NCBI GenBank assembly: GCA_027013145.1
Contig: JALUXX010000016.1
Span: 148,983 to 212,982, forward strand
Source: Gammaproteobacteria bacterium
GTDB lineage: Bacteria; Pseudomonadota; Gammaproteobacteria; 21-64-14
DNA: 64,000 nt
Reading direction: 5' to 3'
Each line of letters opens with the position of its first letter. The first letter of the stretch is position 1. Below are positions 18,576-27,890 of this stretch, in pieces. The position numbers and the translations under genes are program-made. Under the pieces are notes generated by a model. The model saw nothing but the letters and a program-made list of their open reading frames with translations. It did no database searches and was not told where the DNA came from.

Positions 18576-20390
18576 TCAGCCGTTCGCCACCAGTTCGCGT
18601 GCCGGTGCGCCGATGAAGTAGCCCTGGGCGTAGTCCACGCCCATCCGCCGCAGCAGTTCCAGCGTCTCGCGGTTCTCCACGAATTCGGCCACGGTCTGTT
18701 TCCCCAGCGTGTGCGCCACCGCCACCATCGACTCCACCAGGACGCGGTCGACGGGGTCCCGCGTGAGGTTGCTCACGAAGGTGCCGTCGATCTTGAGCAG
18801 GTCGACGGGAAACTGCTTGAGGTAGCCGTAGGAGTTGAATCCGGAGCCGAAGTCGTCGAGCGCGAAGCGGCAGCCGAGCGCGCGCAGGCGCTGGAGCATC
18901 TCGCGCGTGCGCGGCGGATCGGCGATCGCGGCGGTCTCGGTGATCTCGAAGGTGATGCGCTGTGCGTTGACGCCGGTCTCGCGCAGGCGCTGGCGCACCA
19001 GTCCGAGCAGGCCGGGGTCCTGGAAGGCGTGCCCGGAGAGATTGACGTGCAGCGCGATCTCCTCGGGCAGGGTGCGCAGCAGCTCGGTGGCCTCGCGCAG
19101 CACCCAGCGGTCGATCTCGCGGATCAGGCCCATGCGTTCGGCCACCGCCACGAACTCGGCCGGTTCCAGCAGCTCTCCGCGCTGACCTTCCATGCGCAGC
19201 AGGACCTCGTAGTGATTGATGCGCCCGTCGCGCAGTCCCTGGACCGGTTGGAACAGCAGCTGAAAGCCGCGGTTGGCGAGCGCTTCGCGGATCAGGGGGA
19301 CCCAGTAGGCGTTGCTGCGCAACTGGTGCAGGGTGTGGCGGTCGTCGAGGGCGAACACATGCACCTGGTTGCGGCCGCGGCTCTTGGCGATGAAGCAGGC
19401 TTGATCGGCGCGGCCCAGGATCTCCCCGGTGCTGGTGATGCGCCCGGGCTCGACCATCACGACGCCGATGCTGGCGCTGACGTGGTAGCCGCGGGTGTCC
19501 GATGAAAAGCGCAGCTCGTCGACGGCGCGGCGCAAGGCCTCGGCGCGCGCGCGGGCCTGCGCCGGATCGGTCGCGCGCAGGAGGATTGCGAAGTCGTCCG
19601 AGCCGATGCGCGCCAGCAGATCGGCGGCGTGCAGCTCGGGGCGCAGGGCTTCGGCGACCGCGATCAGCATGCGGTCGCCCACGGCGTGGCCTTCGGTGTC
19701 GTTGACCACCTTGAAGTGGTCCAGGTCGAGGTAGAGCAGGGCGGCGGTCTCGCGCCGGTAGCGGGCGTCGAGGACCGCCTGGTCCAGGGCCTGCTCGAGG
19801 CCGCGGCGGTTGGCGGTCCCGGTGAGGGCGTCGTGATCGAGCAGGTATTCCAGCCGCGCCTCCATGATTTTGCGCCCCGCCAGCTCCTCCATCAGCGCGC
19901 GCTCGCGGCTGTGGCGCAGATCGCGTTCGTGCTTCAGGGACAGTGCCCAGAGAAGGCGCGAGAACAGCTCCGAGGGTCGCAGCGGTGCGAACAGGACGTC
20001 GTCGGCGCCGGCGGCGTCCGCGTCGCCGAGCGTCCGGCGCGGGTCGCCCGCCGCTTCGGCGACCAGGATCACGGGGACCTCGCGCCACGCGCGATGGCTG
20101 CGGATGCCCCGGCACAGTCCGACCCCGTCCTGATCGGACAGGTGGGAGCCGACGATCACCACGTCCACCGAGCCGTTGAGGCTGTGTTCGCGACGGCGCA
20201 GGAACTCGATCGCCGCACCGGCCGTGGTGACGGTGCTCACGTTGACGAAGCCGCCGCGCGTGAGCAGGGTCGAGATCGCCGCCGGTGCCGCATCGGCGAC
20301 CAGGATGCGCATGCGCTTGGTCCGGGTCAGGTCCCGGGTCGACGGTGTCCCGCCGGGTTCTGGTTCTTTAGGATCCGAATCGGGTACCAC
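18576..20390 (-). CDS. Degenerate receiver-GGDEF-EAL protein, likely c-di-GMP phosphodiesterase
   Basis: About 604 residues with a GTG start at 20390, which has GGGGGAAG about 5 nt upstream; an ATG at 20312 would give 578. The order is receiver, GGDEF, EAL. The receiver reads VVIVGSHLSDQDG where the phosphoacceptor Asp is expected, and the conserved Lys is Ala (VLFAPL), so it is a pseudo-receiver. The GGDEF motif is GSDDF and the RxxD inhibitory site reads HAAD. The EAL domain keeps its key residues: EVLLR, HVNLSG, ITETA, DDFGSG, KIDG and AQGY. I infer an active phosphodiesterase with a regulatory GGDEF domain. Confidence 0.9.
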   Translation of the reverse strand: MVPDSDPKEPEPGGTPSTRDLTRTKRMRILVADAAPAAISTLLTRGGFVNVSTVTTAGAAIEFLRRREHSLNGSVDVVIVGSHLSDQDGVGLCRGIRSHRAWREVPVILVAEAAGDPRRTLGDADAAGADDVLFAPLRPSELFSRLLWALSLKHERDLRHSRERALMEELAGRKIMEARLEYLLDHDALTGTANRRGLEQALDQAVLDARYRRETAALLYLDLDHFKVVNDTEGHAVGDRMLIAVAEALRPELHAADLLARIGSDDFAILLRATDPAQARARAEALRRAVDELRFSSDTRGYHVSASIGVVMVEPGRITSTGEILGRADQACFIAKSRGRNQVHVFALDDRHTLHQLRSNAYWVPLIREALANRGFQLLFQPVQGLRDGRINHYEVLLRMEGQRGELLEPAEFVAVAERMGLIREIDRWVLREATELLRTLPEEIALHVNLSGHAFQDPGLLGLVRQRLRETGVNAQRITFEITETAAIADPPRTREMLQRLRALGCRFALDDFGSGFNSYGYLKQFPVDLLKIDGTFVSNLTRDPVDRVLVESMVAVAHTLGKQTVAEFVENRETLELLRRMGVDYAQGYFIGAPARELVANG

Positions 20391-20479
20391 GTGGCTTCCC
20401 CCGGACGGGCCGTTCCGGGCCCGCCCACACCATTTCGCCCGTTCCGACGGATACTTGAGGGCGAAGCCGCGGTCCGGTC

Positions 20480-20779
20480 TCAAGTCCGCCCGGGATCGTG
20501 GCCGGGGGGTGCGCGCCCGGCGAGAAAGTAGGCGAAGGCCAGGACCTCGGCGACCGCGACGTAGAGTTCCGGCGGAACCTCCTCCCCCAGCGGCACCTGA
20601 GCGAGCGCCGCCGCCAGCTCCGGCTCCTCGCGCAACGGGATCCCGCGTTCGCGGGCGATCCGCTCGATCCGTGCGGCGAGGTCCCCGCGCCCGGCCGCGG
20701 TGACCCGGGGGGCGTCGCGGCCGTCGTAGCGCAGCGCGACCGCCAGGTCGGACGGCTCGTTCCGTCTCCCTCCGCTCAT
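20480..20779 (-). CDS. FlhB C-terminal domain-like protein
   Basis: A 99-residue cytosolic protein resembling the C-terminal half of the FlhB cytoplasmic domain. DLAVALRYDGRDAPRVTAAG matches the part of FlhB just after the NPTH site, and the LGEEVPPELYVAVAEVLAFAY segment matches FlhB near its end. It has no membrane helices and no cleavage motif: EPSD stands where NPTH would be. Its start overlaps the stop of the FliK-like gene (ATGA). Such free-standing FlhB-C proteins are known but their role is uncertain. Confidence 0.85.
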   Translation of the reverse strand: MSGGRRNEPSDLAVALRYDGRDAPRVTAAGRGDLAARIERIARERGIPLREEPELAAALAQVPLGEEVPPELYVAVAEVLAFAYFLAGRAPPGHDPGRT

Positions 20780-21861
20780 GCCTCGAGATCCACCAGGGGT
20801 GCCCCGGGCAGGGACGGGGCGGGGCGCGGTCCGTGTCCGCGGTGGCACTCCAGGCGCCCGACCTTGAGGCCCGCCGCGCGCAGCCGGTCCCGGAGCTGCG
20901 GGAGGTGGCGGCAGGCCGCCGCGTGGGTCGGCGCCCGTTCCGACCACAGCGTGGCGTCGATGCCGCCCGCATCGAGGCGGATGCGTGCCTGCAGCGGTCC
21001 GAGCCGGGGCAGATCGAGGTGCAACAGGACCGACCAGGCGCGGGTCGCCGTGCGTTGCGGACGGTCGCCCGCTTCCGCGTCGATCCGCAGCTCCACGACA
21101 TGGGGTTCCGTTCCGAATACGGGGATCAGGACATTCCAGTGCGTGCCGCTCTGGCGCTGGGGCAGCGACGCGATCTGGTGGAGCTGCAAGCGCGCGAGCG
21201 CCGCCTCCGCCGCGCCGCGCAGGAGGCCGCCGGGGGTCGCGGTGTCCGGCGACGGAGAGCCGGCGTCGGGTCGGGCGGAGGGGCCGGCTCTCGACTCCAG
21301 CGCCGCCAGCAGGCGCCAGAGCGCGGCCTTGAGATCGCCCGCGAGCGCGGCCGCATCGGCGCCGGCGAGCAGCCGCGCCTCCAGGAACAGGCCGGAATCG
21401 AGGACGGCCGCGCGCAGGGTGTCGGCTTGGGTGAGTTCGGCGGGGCCGCGCAACGCGCCCAGCAGCGCCGCCGCCTCGGCCGGCGGCGCGGGGGCGGTCC
21501 GGGAGGCGGCGGCGATGAGGCGTTCCAGCAGCGGTTCGAGTGCTCCGGCCTGCGGCAGACTCGCCCGCAGGGCGGCGGCGACGTCCGCGGCGGGTCCTTC
21601 CGCCGCGGGCAGGAGCAGCTTCAGGACCGGCATCAGGCCCAGCGTCTCGACGCGCAACCGCAGCACCGTCCCCGGTACGAGCGGCGGCAGCCCGCGCCCG
21701 GCGGCGCGGATCAGGCGCCCCCCCAGACGCAGCGTCAGGGCATCGGCGCCGTGGGTCTCGACCAGCACCGCGCGGAGAGTGCCGCCGACGCGCCAGCCTC
21801 GTGTCCAGCCGCCGCCGTCGACGCGCAGCGAGAGGGAGGGATCGGCGGAGGGAATGCGCAT
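20776..21861 (-). CDS. FliK-like flagellar hook-length control protein
   Basis: A 361-residue Ala/Leu-rich protein. The C-terminal 150 residues look like the FliK C-domain: HWNVLIPVFG, a VELRIDAEA strand, SVLLHLDLPRLGPLQARIRL, ATLWSERAP and LRAAGLKVGRLECHRG. FliK proteins measure hook length and contact FlhB to switch export specificity. This gene lies in a two-gene operon with the FlhB-C-like protein. The start is uncertain; ATG at 21861 leaves room for a promoter, and 21927 is an alternative. Confidence 0.75.
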   Translation of the reverse strand: MRIPSADPSLSLRVDGGGWTRGWRVGGTLRAVLVETHGADALTLRLGGRLIRAAGRGLPPLVPGTVLRLRVETLGLMPVLKLLLPAAEGPAADVAAALRASLPQAGALEPLLERLIAAASRTAPAPPAEAAALLGALRGPAELTQADTLRAAVLDSGLFLEARLLAGADAAALAGDLKAALWRLLAALESRAGPSARPDAGSPSPDTATPGGLLRGAAEAALARLQLHQIASLPQRQSGTHWNVLIPVFGTEPHVVELRIDAEAGDRPQRTATRAWSVLLHLDLPRLGPLQARIRLDAGGIDATLWSERAPTHAAACRHLPQLRDRLRAAGLKVGRLECHRGHGPRPAPSLPGAPLVDLEA

Positions 21862-21939
21862 CGGACGATCGTGGCCGGGCACCTGAATGCGGGTGCCTTC
21901 GATCGGAAATCGGCACGGTTCCTGCATCCCTTTAGGGCG

Positions 21940-22857
21940 ATGAGCGAACCCGACGACAACGGTCGGTCCCCGCGGCCGCTGTGGTACACCCGTCGCGACG
22001 GGCGCGTGCGGGGCCCGTTTCCCGAATCGCTGCTGCGGCGTTATGTCCTCCTCGGCCGGGTCGGCGAGGCCGACGAAGTCAGCCGCGACCGGCAGTCGTG
22101 GGCGCCCCTGGAGTCGCATCCGGAACTCATTCCCGAACTGGTCACGGCCGCGCGCGACGACGAGGAGGCGCGCGCCCGACTGATGGCGGCCCGGTTGCGG
22201 GAGGATGAGCGTGACGTCTCCGACCGGCGCGCCGGCGGTGCCGCCGGCCCGGGGGGTGCGGAGCGCCGCGGCGGTGAACGCCGCGGGCGCGAGCCCGACT
22301 GGATGCTCCGCTACCGGCGCCTGCGGGCGCGCACGCGCGCGGAGGGCTCGCCGCAGCGCGCCCGGTGGGGTGTGGTGCTGGGCATCCTCGTTCTCGTCGG
22401 CGGACTGTTGTGGTATGCGGCCCTCCGCGGCCCGACGCCCGGGCGGCCGGGGGCACCCGACTGCAGCGCCCCGCCGCGGCCGGGGATCGACTGGAGCTAC
22501 TGCACGCTCGAGGGTCTGCGCCTGGCCGGCGCGGATCTGCGGCGTGCGAATCTGCGCAGCGCCGATCTGCGCGGCGCCGACCTGTCCGGTGCGCGGCTGG
22601 CGGGCGCCGACCTGTCCTATGCCGGTCTGGGGACCGCCGACCTCGCGCGTGCGGACCTCGCGCACGCGCGCCTGGTCGGGACCGGGCTCGGCGGCGCGGA
22701 CCTCCGCGGTGCCGACCTCGCCGGAAGCAATCTCTCCTACGCGAATCTGCGCGGCGCCCGGCTCGCGGGCGCGCGGCTCGCGGGCGCGAACCTTGATCAG
22801 GCCATCTGGACCGACGGGCGCGTCTGTGCGGAAGGCTCGGTTGGCGGGTGTCGCTGA
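21940..22857 (+). CDS. GYF_2-like and pentapeptide-repeat membrane protein
   Basis: A 305-residue protein. The N-terminal 60 residues resemble a GYF_2-type domain (LWYTRRDGRVRGPFP, then EVSRDRQSWAPLESHPEL). An Arg-rich charged region (about 70-135) precedes one membrane helix (about 140-160, GVVLGILVLVGGLLWYAAL). The C-terminal part is a pentapeptide-repeat beta-helix of about 17 units with the A(D/N)Lxx pattern. The topology suggests a cytosolic N-domain and an exported repeat domain. The function is unknown. It is divergent from the fliK-like gene. Confidence 0.8.
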   Translation: MSEPDDNGRSPRPLWYTRRDGRVRGPFPESLLRRYVLLGRVGEADEVSRDRQSWAPLESHPELIPELVTAARDDEEARARLMAARLREDERDVSDRRAGGAAGPGGAERRGGERRGREPDWMLRYRRLRARTRAEGSPQRARWGVVLGILVLVGGLLWYAALRGPTPGRPGAPDCSAPPRPGIDWSYCTLEGLRLAGADLRRANLRSADLRGADLSGARLAGADLSYAGLGTADLARADLAHARLVGTGLGGADLRGADLAGSNLSYANLRGARLAGARLAGANLDQAIWTDGRVCAEGSVGGCR

Positions 22858-22887
22858 GCGCCCCGTGCCGCGCCCGGGCAACCGGGA

Positions 22888-23478
22888 CTATCGGTCCCGT
22901 TCTCCGTGGAAGGACTCGGTCGAGTAACGGTAGACCTTGATCGTGTCGGACCAGTAGTCCGGTGCCAACCCCGCCTTCTGTTTCAGCTCGCGCAGGAACG
23001 TCAGCGGATCGGCGATCTGCTCCCAGACGGCGGGCAGGAAAGTGGCGCGGTGGCGGCCGTCCTCCAGGATCACGCCGTCGATGCCGGGGCGCAGGGCGCG
23101 CGACAGCGCGCGCTCGTCGGCGGCGGGTACGGGTTCCGCCGCCCCCAGAACGGAGATGTGGATGTCGAGTCCGGAGAACTCCTCGGCGAGCAGGGGATGG
23201 AAGCGCGGGTCCTGAAAGGCCGCGGCGTAGGCGTTCTGCGCCACGTCCTGAACCAGCGGCCGCGTCGCCTGCAGCGCACCGATACAACCGCGCAGCTCGC
23301 CGCCGTGATGGAGGGTGACGAAGCTCGCACGCGGCTCCTGCAACGCGGCGGAGAACTGGAACGGGTCCACGGTGAGGGGGTGTCCGTATTCGAGGCCGTG
23401 GGCGATCGATTCGCGCGCCACCCGCAACAGGGCGCGGTGGTCCTCCCGGCTCAGGGTCGCCCCCTCAGCGGAAGGCAT
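22888..23478 (-). CDS. amrA: AmmeMemoRadiSam system protein A (AMMECR1 family)
   Basis: A 196-residue AMMECR1-domain protein. The conserved segment LRGCIGALQATRPLVQDVAQ is at about 65-85, followed by AFQDPRFHPL, and the family ends with a Tyr/Lys-rich strand (TIKVYRYSTESF). The AMMECR1, Memo and radical SAM proteins recur together in bacteria and archaea, and the joint function is not established. The start overlaps the end of the Memo gene by 14 nt. Confidence 0.93.
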   Translation of the reverse strand: MPSAEGATLSREDHRALLRVARESIAHGLEYGHPLTVDPFQFSAALQEPRASFVTLHHGGELRGCIGALQATRPLVQDVAQNAYAAAFQDPRFHPLLAEEFSGLDIHISVLGAAEPVPAADERALSRALRPGIDGVILEDGRHRATFLPAVWEQIADPLTFLRELKQKAGLAPDYWSDTIKVYRYSTESFHGERDR

Positions 23479-24268
23479 AGGACCCGTATCCCACGACGTG
23501 GTCGCGGCCCCCGGCGGTGTCGCCGGAGTTGCGCAGGTCCACGGTCTCGGCGCGCAGGCCGCGCCGCCGCGCCACGGTGAGCAGGCCGTTGATGGGGTCG
23601 CGCCCGCAGGCCTGTTCGTAGCCGATCGCCTCCGGCCGCAGCGCCTCGATCGCGCGCGAAGTGGCCGCGTCCATCGCGCGCGCGGTTTCGTAGTCGTGGT
23701 AGTGGCTGAGGTCCGAGCTGACCACCGGAAGGGTATGCGGGCCGTCCCACAGGGTCTCGATGATCTCCGCGACCTCGTCCGGTCCGGCCTCGCCGACCAC
23801 CAGCGGGACGAGGCGGAAACGCCCGAGCACGGTCTGCAGGAACGGGAGATGGACCTCGAGGCTGTGCTCGGCCGCATGGGCGGCGTCGAGCCGCCGCACC
23901 TGCGGCAGGCGCGCCAGCGCCTCGACGGCCTCGCGGTCGACGGGGATCTCCCCGAGCGGGGTGGCGAAGGCCGCCGCCGTCGGCACCGCCAGACCGCGGA
24001 AGGCGACATGGTGCGAGGGCCCCAGAAGCAGGACGCGCCGCACGTCTCCATGCGCCGGCCCCAGCAGTGCGTAGGCCGAGGCCGCCACCGGTCCGGAGTA
24101 GACGTAACCTGCGTGCGGTGCGATCAACGCCGCCGGCGGATCGCCCGCGGACGCCGCCGCGTCCAGGAAACCGCGCACGGTCGCCTCGAGCCGGTCCGGA
24201 TCCGCCGGATAGAACAGCCCCGCGACTGCGGCAGGTCGCACCCGTGTCTGAACAGCGGCCTCCGTCAT
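23465..24268 (-). CDS. amrB: AmmeMemoRadiSam system protein B (Memo family)
   Basis: A 267-residue Memo-family protein, related in fold to class III extradiol dioxygenases. The characteristic His residues are in PHAGYVYSG, GPSHHVAF and SDLSHYHDY, and a Cys lies in EQACGRDPING. GGAGGTGGG precedes the ATG. It forms an operon with the AMMECR1 gene and is divergent from the radical SAM gene at 24380, with a promoter and a palindrome in the gap. Confidence 0.94.
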   Translation of the reverse strand: MTEAAVQTRVRPAAVAGLFYPADPDRLEATVRGFLDAAASAGDPPAALIAPHAGYVYSGPVAASAYALLGPAHGDVRRVLLLGPSHHVAFRGLAVPTAAAFATPLGEIPVDREAVEALARLPQVRRLDAAHAAEHSLEVHLPFLQTVLGRFRLVPLVVGEAGPDEVAEIIETLWDGPHTLPVVSSDLSHYHDYETARAMDAATSRAIEALRPEAIGYEQACGRDPINGLLTVARRRGLRAETVDLRNSGDTAGGRDHVVGYGSYAFR

Positions 24269-24293
24269 TCCGTCCCACCTCCCCGCCCGTGGC

Positions 24294-24328
24294 TTGAAAA
24301 CGCACCGGGCCCTACCTATACAGTATAG
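24294..24328 (+). promoter_or_regulatory. Promoter with overlapping palindrome, amrB/amrS gap
   Basis: TTGAAA (24294-24299), 17 nt, then TATACA (24317-24322) reads as a strong sigma-70 promoter toward the radical SAM gene. A perfect palindrome CTATAC-A-GTATAG (24316-24328) covers the -10 element and is a candidate operator. On the opposite strand it offers TATACT as a -10 toward amrB, but I see no good -35 there. The region is AT-rich compared with its surroundings. Confidence 0.6.
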
Positions 24329-24379
24329 ACATAAACGCGCCCGGCGCGGCGGCGCGTCGGGCCGGCCGGCGGGGAAGCG

Positions 24380-25492
24380 ATGGCACAAGGAGAGGAAACG
24401 GCGATTCGACCGGGCCCGGACACGGTCCCCACGCGCCATTGGCACGCCCTGGAGGACGGGCGGGTGCAGTGCGACCTCTGTCCGCGGGAGTGCAGGCTTC
24501 ACGAGGGGCAGCGCGGGCTGTGCTTCGTGCGCGCCAATCTCGGGGGGCGGGTGGTGCTGACCACCTACGGGCGCTCGAGCGGTTTCTGCGTGGATCCGAT
24601 CGAAAAGAAGCCGCTCAACCACTTCCTGCCGGGTACCCCGGTGCTCTCGTTCGGTACCGCCGGCTGCAACCTCGCCTGCAAGTTCTGCCAGAACTGGGAT
24701 ATCAGCAAATCACGCGAGATCGACACGCTGGCCGACCGCGCCGAGCCGCACACCCTGGCGCGCGCGGCGCGGGCGCTGGAGTGCCGCAGCGTGGCGTTCA
24801 CCTACAATGATCCGGTCATCTTCATGGAGTATGCGATCGACGTCGCGGACGCCTGTCACGAGGTCGGCGTGCGTACGGTGGCGGTGACCGCCGGCTACAT
24901 CTCGCCCGGGCCCCGCGCCGAGTTCTTCGCGCACATGGACGCCGCCAACGTCGATCTGAAGGGATTCAGCGAGCGTTTCTACTGGAAGCTCACGGGGGGG
25001 CACCTGGAGCCGGTCCTCGATACGCTGCGCTATATCCGGCGCGAGACCCGGGTATGGCTCGAGATCACCACGCTGCTCATTCCGGGCGCGAACGATTCGG
25101 ACGCCGAGCTCGAAGCCATGACCGCCTGGATCGCCGAAAACCTCGGTCCGGACGTGCCGCTGCACTTCACCGCCTTCCATCCCGACTGGAAGATGACCGA
25201 CGTCGCGCCCACCCCGCCGCAGACGCTGACGCGGGCGCGCTGCATCGCGCTGCGCAACGGGCTGCGCTACGTCTATACCGGCAACGTGCACGACGAGGAG
25301 GGCGGCAGCACCTACTGCCACCAGTGCGGCACGCGCCTCATCGCGCGCGACTGGTACGTCATCACCGACTGGAACCTTTCGGCCGAGGGCCGTTGCCCCG
25401 CATGTGGGACGGCGTGCGCGGGCGTGTTCGAACCGCAGCCGGGCGCCTGGGGGGCGCGGCGCCTGCCGGTGCGGCTCGCCGCCTTCGGGTGA
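24380..25492 (+). CDS. amrS: AmmeMemoRadiSam system radical SAM enzyme
   Basis: A 370-residue radical SAM protein. The cluster-binding motif CNLACKFC is at about residues 96-103. An N-terminal Cys set ([10 protein letters not shown], near 34) and a C-terminal pair of CxxC motifs (CHQCG, CPACG) are likely metal sites. It resembles the glycyl-radical-activase-like branch named AmrS in this system. Substrate and product are not known. It converges on glgB with a 28-nt gap. Confidence 0.93.
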   Translation: MAQGEETAIRPGPDTVPTRHWHALEDGRVQCDLCPRECRLHEGQRGLCFVRANLGGRVVLTTYGRSSGFCVDPIEKKPLNHFLPGTPVLSFGTAGCNLACKFCQNWDISKSREIDTLADRAEPHTLARAARALECRSVAFTYNDPVIFMEYAIDVADACHEVGVRTVAVTAGYISPGPRAEFFAHMDAANVDLKGFSERFYWKLTGGHLEPVLDTLRYIRRETRVWLEITTLLIPGANDSDAELEAMTAWIAENLGPDVPLHFTAFHPDWKMTDVAPTPPQTLTRARCIALRNGLRYVYTGNVHDEEGGSTYCHQCGTRLIARDWYVITDWNLSAEGRCPACGTACAGVFEPQPGAWGARRLPVRLAAFG

Positions 25493-25520
25493 GACGCGCG
25501 CGGGCCCGCGCCGGCGGCGC

Positions 25521-27731
25521 TCAGGCGCCGGTCGCCGGTTTGAGTACGATGCCGGCGAGCGGGGGCAGGGTCAGGCGGATGGAGTAGGGGCGGCCCATCC
25601 ACGGTACCGCCTCGGCCTCGACGCCGGCGCCGTTGCCGACGTTGCTCCCGCCGTAGTACTCGGAATCGGAATTGTGGATCTCGCGGTAGGCGCCCGGGAC
25701 CGGCACGCCGAGCCGGTAGTCGCGGCGCACCACCGGCGTGAAGTTGACGACGACCACGACGACCTGGTCCTCACTGCGGCGCAGATAGCTCAGCACCGAC
25801 TGCGAGGCGTCGTGGCAGTCGATCCATTCGAAGCCGCGGGGCTCGAAGTCGAAGCGGTGCAGCGCGGGCTCCTCGCGGTACATCCGGTTGAGATCTGCGA
25901 TCAGGCGCTGTACCCCTCCGTGGTTCGGATAATCCAGCAGGTACCAGTCGAGCGGATGTTCGTGGTTCCACTCGCGCCCGTGGGCGAACTCGCTGCCCAT
26001 GAACAGCAGCTTCTTGCCCGGGTAGGTCGACATGTAAGTATAGAGCAGGCGCAGGTTGGCGAATCGCTGCCACTCGTCTCCCGGCATCTTGTCGAGCATC
26101 GAGCGCTTGCCGTGCACCACCTCGTCGTGGGAGAAGGGCAGGACGAAGTTCTCGGTGAAGGCGTAGAGCAGACCGAAGGTGAGCTGGTCGTGGTGGAAAT
26201 GGCGGTGGATCGGGTCCTTGGTCATGTAGACGAGGGTGTCGTGCATCCAGCCCATGTTCCACTTCATACTGAAGCCGAGCCCCCCGAGCCAGGTCGGACG
26301 CGTCACCTGCGGCCAGGCGGTGGATTCCTCAGCGATCATGAGTGTCCCGGGCTGCTGCCCGTGCGTGACCTGGTTGAGCTGGCGCAGGAAATCGATGGCC
26401 TCGAGGTTTTCGTTGCCCCCGTAGATGTTCGGGATCCAGTCGCCGGGCTGGCGCGAGTAGTCGAGGTAGAGCATCGACGCGACCGCATCCACGCGCAGCC
26501 CGTCGATGTGGAACTCCTGCAACCAGTAGAGCGCGCTCGAGAGCAGGAAGTTGCGCACCTCGTTGCGCCCGTAGTTGAAGATCAGGGTCCCCCAGTCGCG
26601 GTGTTCGCCGCGGCGCGGGTCCTCGTGCTCGTAGAGCGCGCTGCCGTCGAAGCGCGCCAGCGCGTAGGCGTCCTTGGGAAAATGCCCCGGGACCCAGTCG
26701 AGGAACACCCCGATCCCCTCGCGGTGGCAGCGGTCGACGAAATAGCGGAAGTCGTCGGGTGTCCCGTGGCGGCTGGTGGGGGCGTAGAAGCCGGTCGTCT
26801 GGTAGCCCCAGGAGGCGTCCAGCGGGTGCTCGGTCACCGGGAGCAGCTCGATGTGCGTGTAGCCGAGGGATTTGACGTAGTCGACCAGTTCGTGGGCCAG
26901 CTCGCGGTAATTGAGAAACCCGCCGTCGTCACGCCGGCGCCACGAACCGAGGTGGGTCTCGTAGACCGACATCGGCGCGTGCAGCCAGTCGCGCTCGCGG
27001 CGCGCCTGCATCCAGTCCCCGTCGCCCCACTCGAAGGCCGGTTCCTCCTCGACGATCGCGGCGGTGGCGGGGCGGCGCTCGAAATACCGGCCGTAGGGGT
27101 CGGTTTTCAGCACGACCGCACCGGTGTGGCGGTTGCGGATCTCGAATTTGTAGAGGGTGCCCGCCGGGAGCCCCGGAACGAACAGCTCCCACACCCCGGT
27201 GGAGCCGCGGATGCGCATCGGGTGGCGGCGTCCGTCCCAGGCGTTGAAGTCGCCCACCACGCTGACGCGCTCGGCGTTCGGAGCCCACACGGCGAAGCGC
27301 ACGCCGGCGATGCCTTCCACCGTGACCGGGTGCGCACCCAGGATACGGTAGGCGTGCCAATGGCGCCCCTCGCCGAAGAGGTGGAGGTCGAAGTCCGGGA
27401 TCAGGGGCGGGAAGCAGTACGGATCGAACTGCTCGTGCTGCCCGCCGCCGTTGCGGTCGCGCCAGCCGATTCGGTAGCGGTCGGGGACCGTGCCGGGCGC
27501 GCCGCGCCACTCGAAGAGGTCCGTCTCCGGGATCCGCTCCAGGGGTGCGCCGGTCTCGACGATCCACGCCGCCTCGGCCTGGGGCAGGAACGCACGGACG
27601 TACTCCGCGCCGTCGCGCTGGTGGCGGCCCAGCACCGCGAAGGGGTCGTGGTGGCGGGCCTGCACGATGCGCCTGAGGTCGTCATCCAGCGGTGCGCTTC
27701 CAGCGGTGGAGAGTCGATTCTGCAAGGGCAT
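25521..27731 (-). CDS. glgB: 1,4-alpha-glucan branching enzyme GlgB
   Basis: GlgB, 736 residues, makes alpha-1,6 branches in glycogen. N-terminal N1 and CBM48 domains (to about 225) precede the GH13 barrel. The catalytic Asp is near 410 ([10 protein letters not shown]), the acid/base Glu near 466 (AEESTAWP) and the transition-state site near 534 (PFSHDEV). The length equals the E. coli type (728). It is divergent from glgC across 159 nt that contain the palindrome ATGGTACCAT at 27766-27775. Confidence 0.97.
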   Translation of the reverse strand: MPLQNRLSTAGSAPLDDDLRRIVQARHHDPFAVLGRHQRDGAEYVRAFLPQAEAAWIVETGAPLERIPETDLFEWRGAPGTVPDRYRIGWRDRNGGGQHEQFDPYCFPPLIPDFDLHLFGEGRHWHAYRILGAHPVTVEGIAGVRFAVWAPNAERVSVVGDFNAWDGRRHPMRIRGSTGVWELFVPGLPAGTLYKFEIRNRHTGAVVLKTDPYGRYFERRPATAAIVEEEPAFEWGDGDWMQARRERDWLHAPMSVYETHLGSWRRRDDGGFLNYRELAHELVDYVKSLGYTHIELLPVTEHPLDASWGYQTTGFYAPTSRHGTPDDFRYFVDRCHREGIGVFLDWVPGHFPKDAYALARFDGSALYEHEDPRRGEHRDWGTLIFNYGRNEVRNFLLSSALYWLQEFHIDGLRVDAVASMLYLDYSRQPGDWIPNIYGGNENLEAIDFLRQLNQVTHGQQPGTLMIAEESTAWPQVTRPTWLGGLGFSMKWNMGWMHDTLVYMTKDPIHRHFHHDQLTFGLLYAFTENFVLPFSHDEVVHGKRSMLDKMPGDEWQRFANLRLLYTYMSTYPGKKLLFMGSEFAHGREWNHEHPLDWYLLDYPNHGGVQRLIADLNRMYREEPALHRFDFEPRGFEWIDCHDASQSVLSYLRRSEDQVVVVVVNFTPVVRRDYRLGVPVPGAYREIHNSDSEYYGGSNVGNGAGVEAEAVPWMGRPYSIRLTLPPLAGIVLKPATGA

Positions 27732-27890
27732 CGGTTCGGTTGCCGTGACCGGAATTCGGGGATTGATGGTACCATAGCCCGGAATGCGCCGCGGATCCCG
27801 GCCGGCAGCGGGCATGGGCATGGCGCCCGGCCGCCGGATTCGCGACGCACCTGCGGGCGATCCACAGCAGCCGCCGAGGACAGGTCCAGG

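Noticed and set aside
25498-25511. 14-bp palindrome GCGCGGGCCCGCGC between amrS and glgB as a terminator
   Set aside because: It has no loop and no T tract. A similar GCGGGCCCGC lies at 18564-18573; both are easily expected by chance at this GC content.
25404-27890. Upstream extension of the glgC frame over glgB
   Set aside because: It is the antisense shadow of glgB. GlgC has a normal start at 27891.
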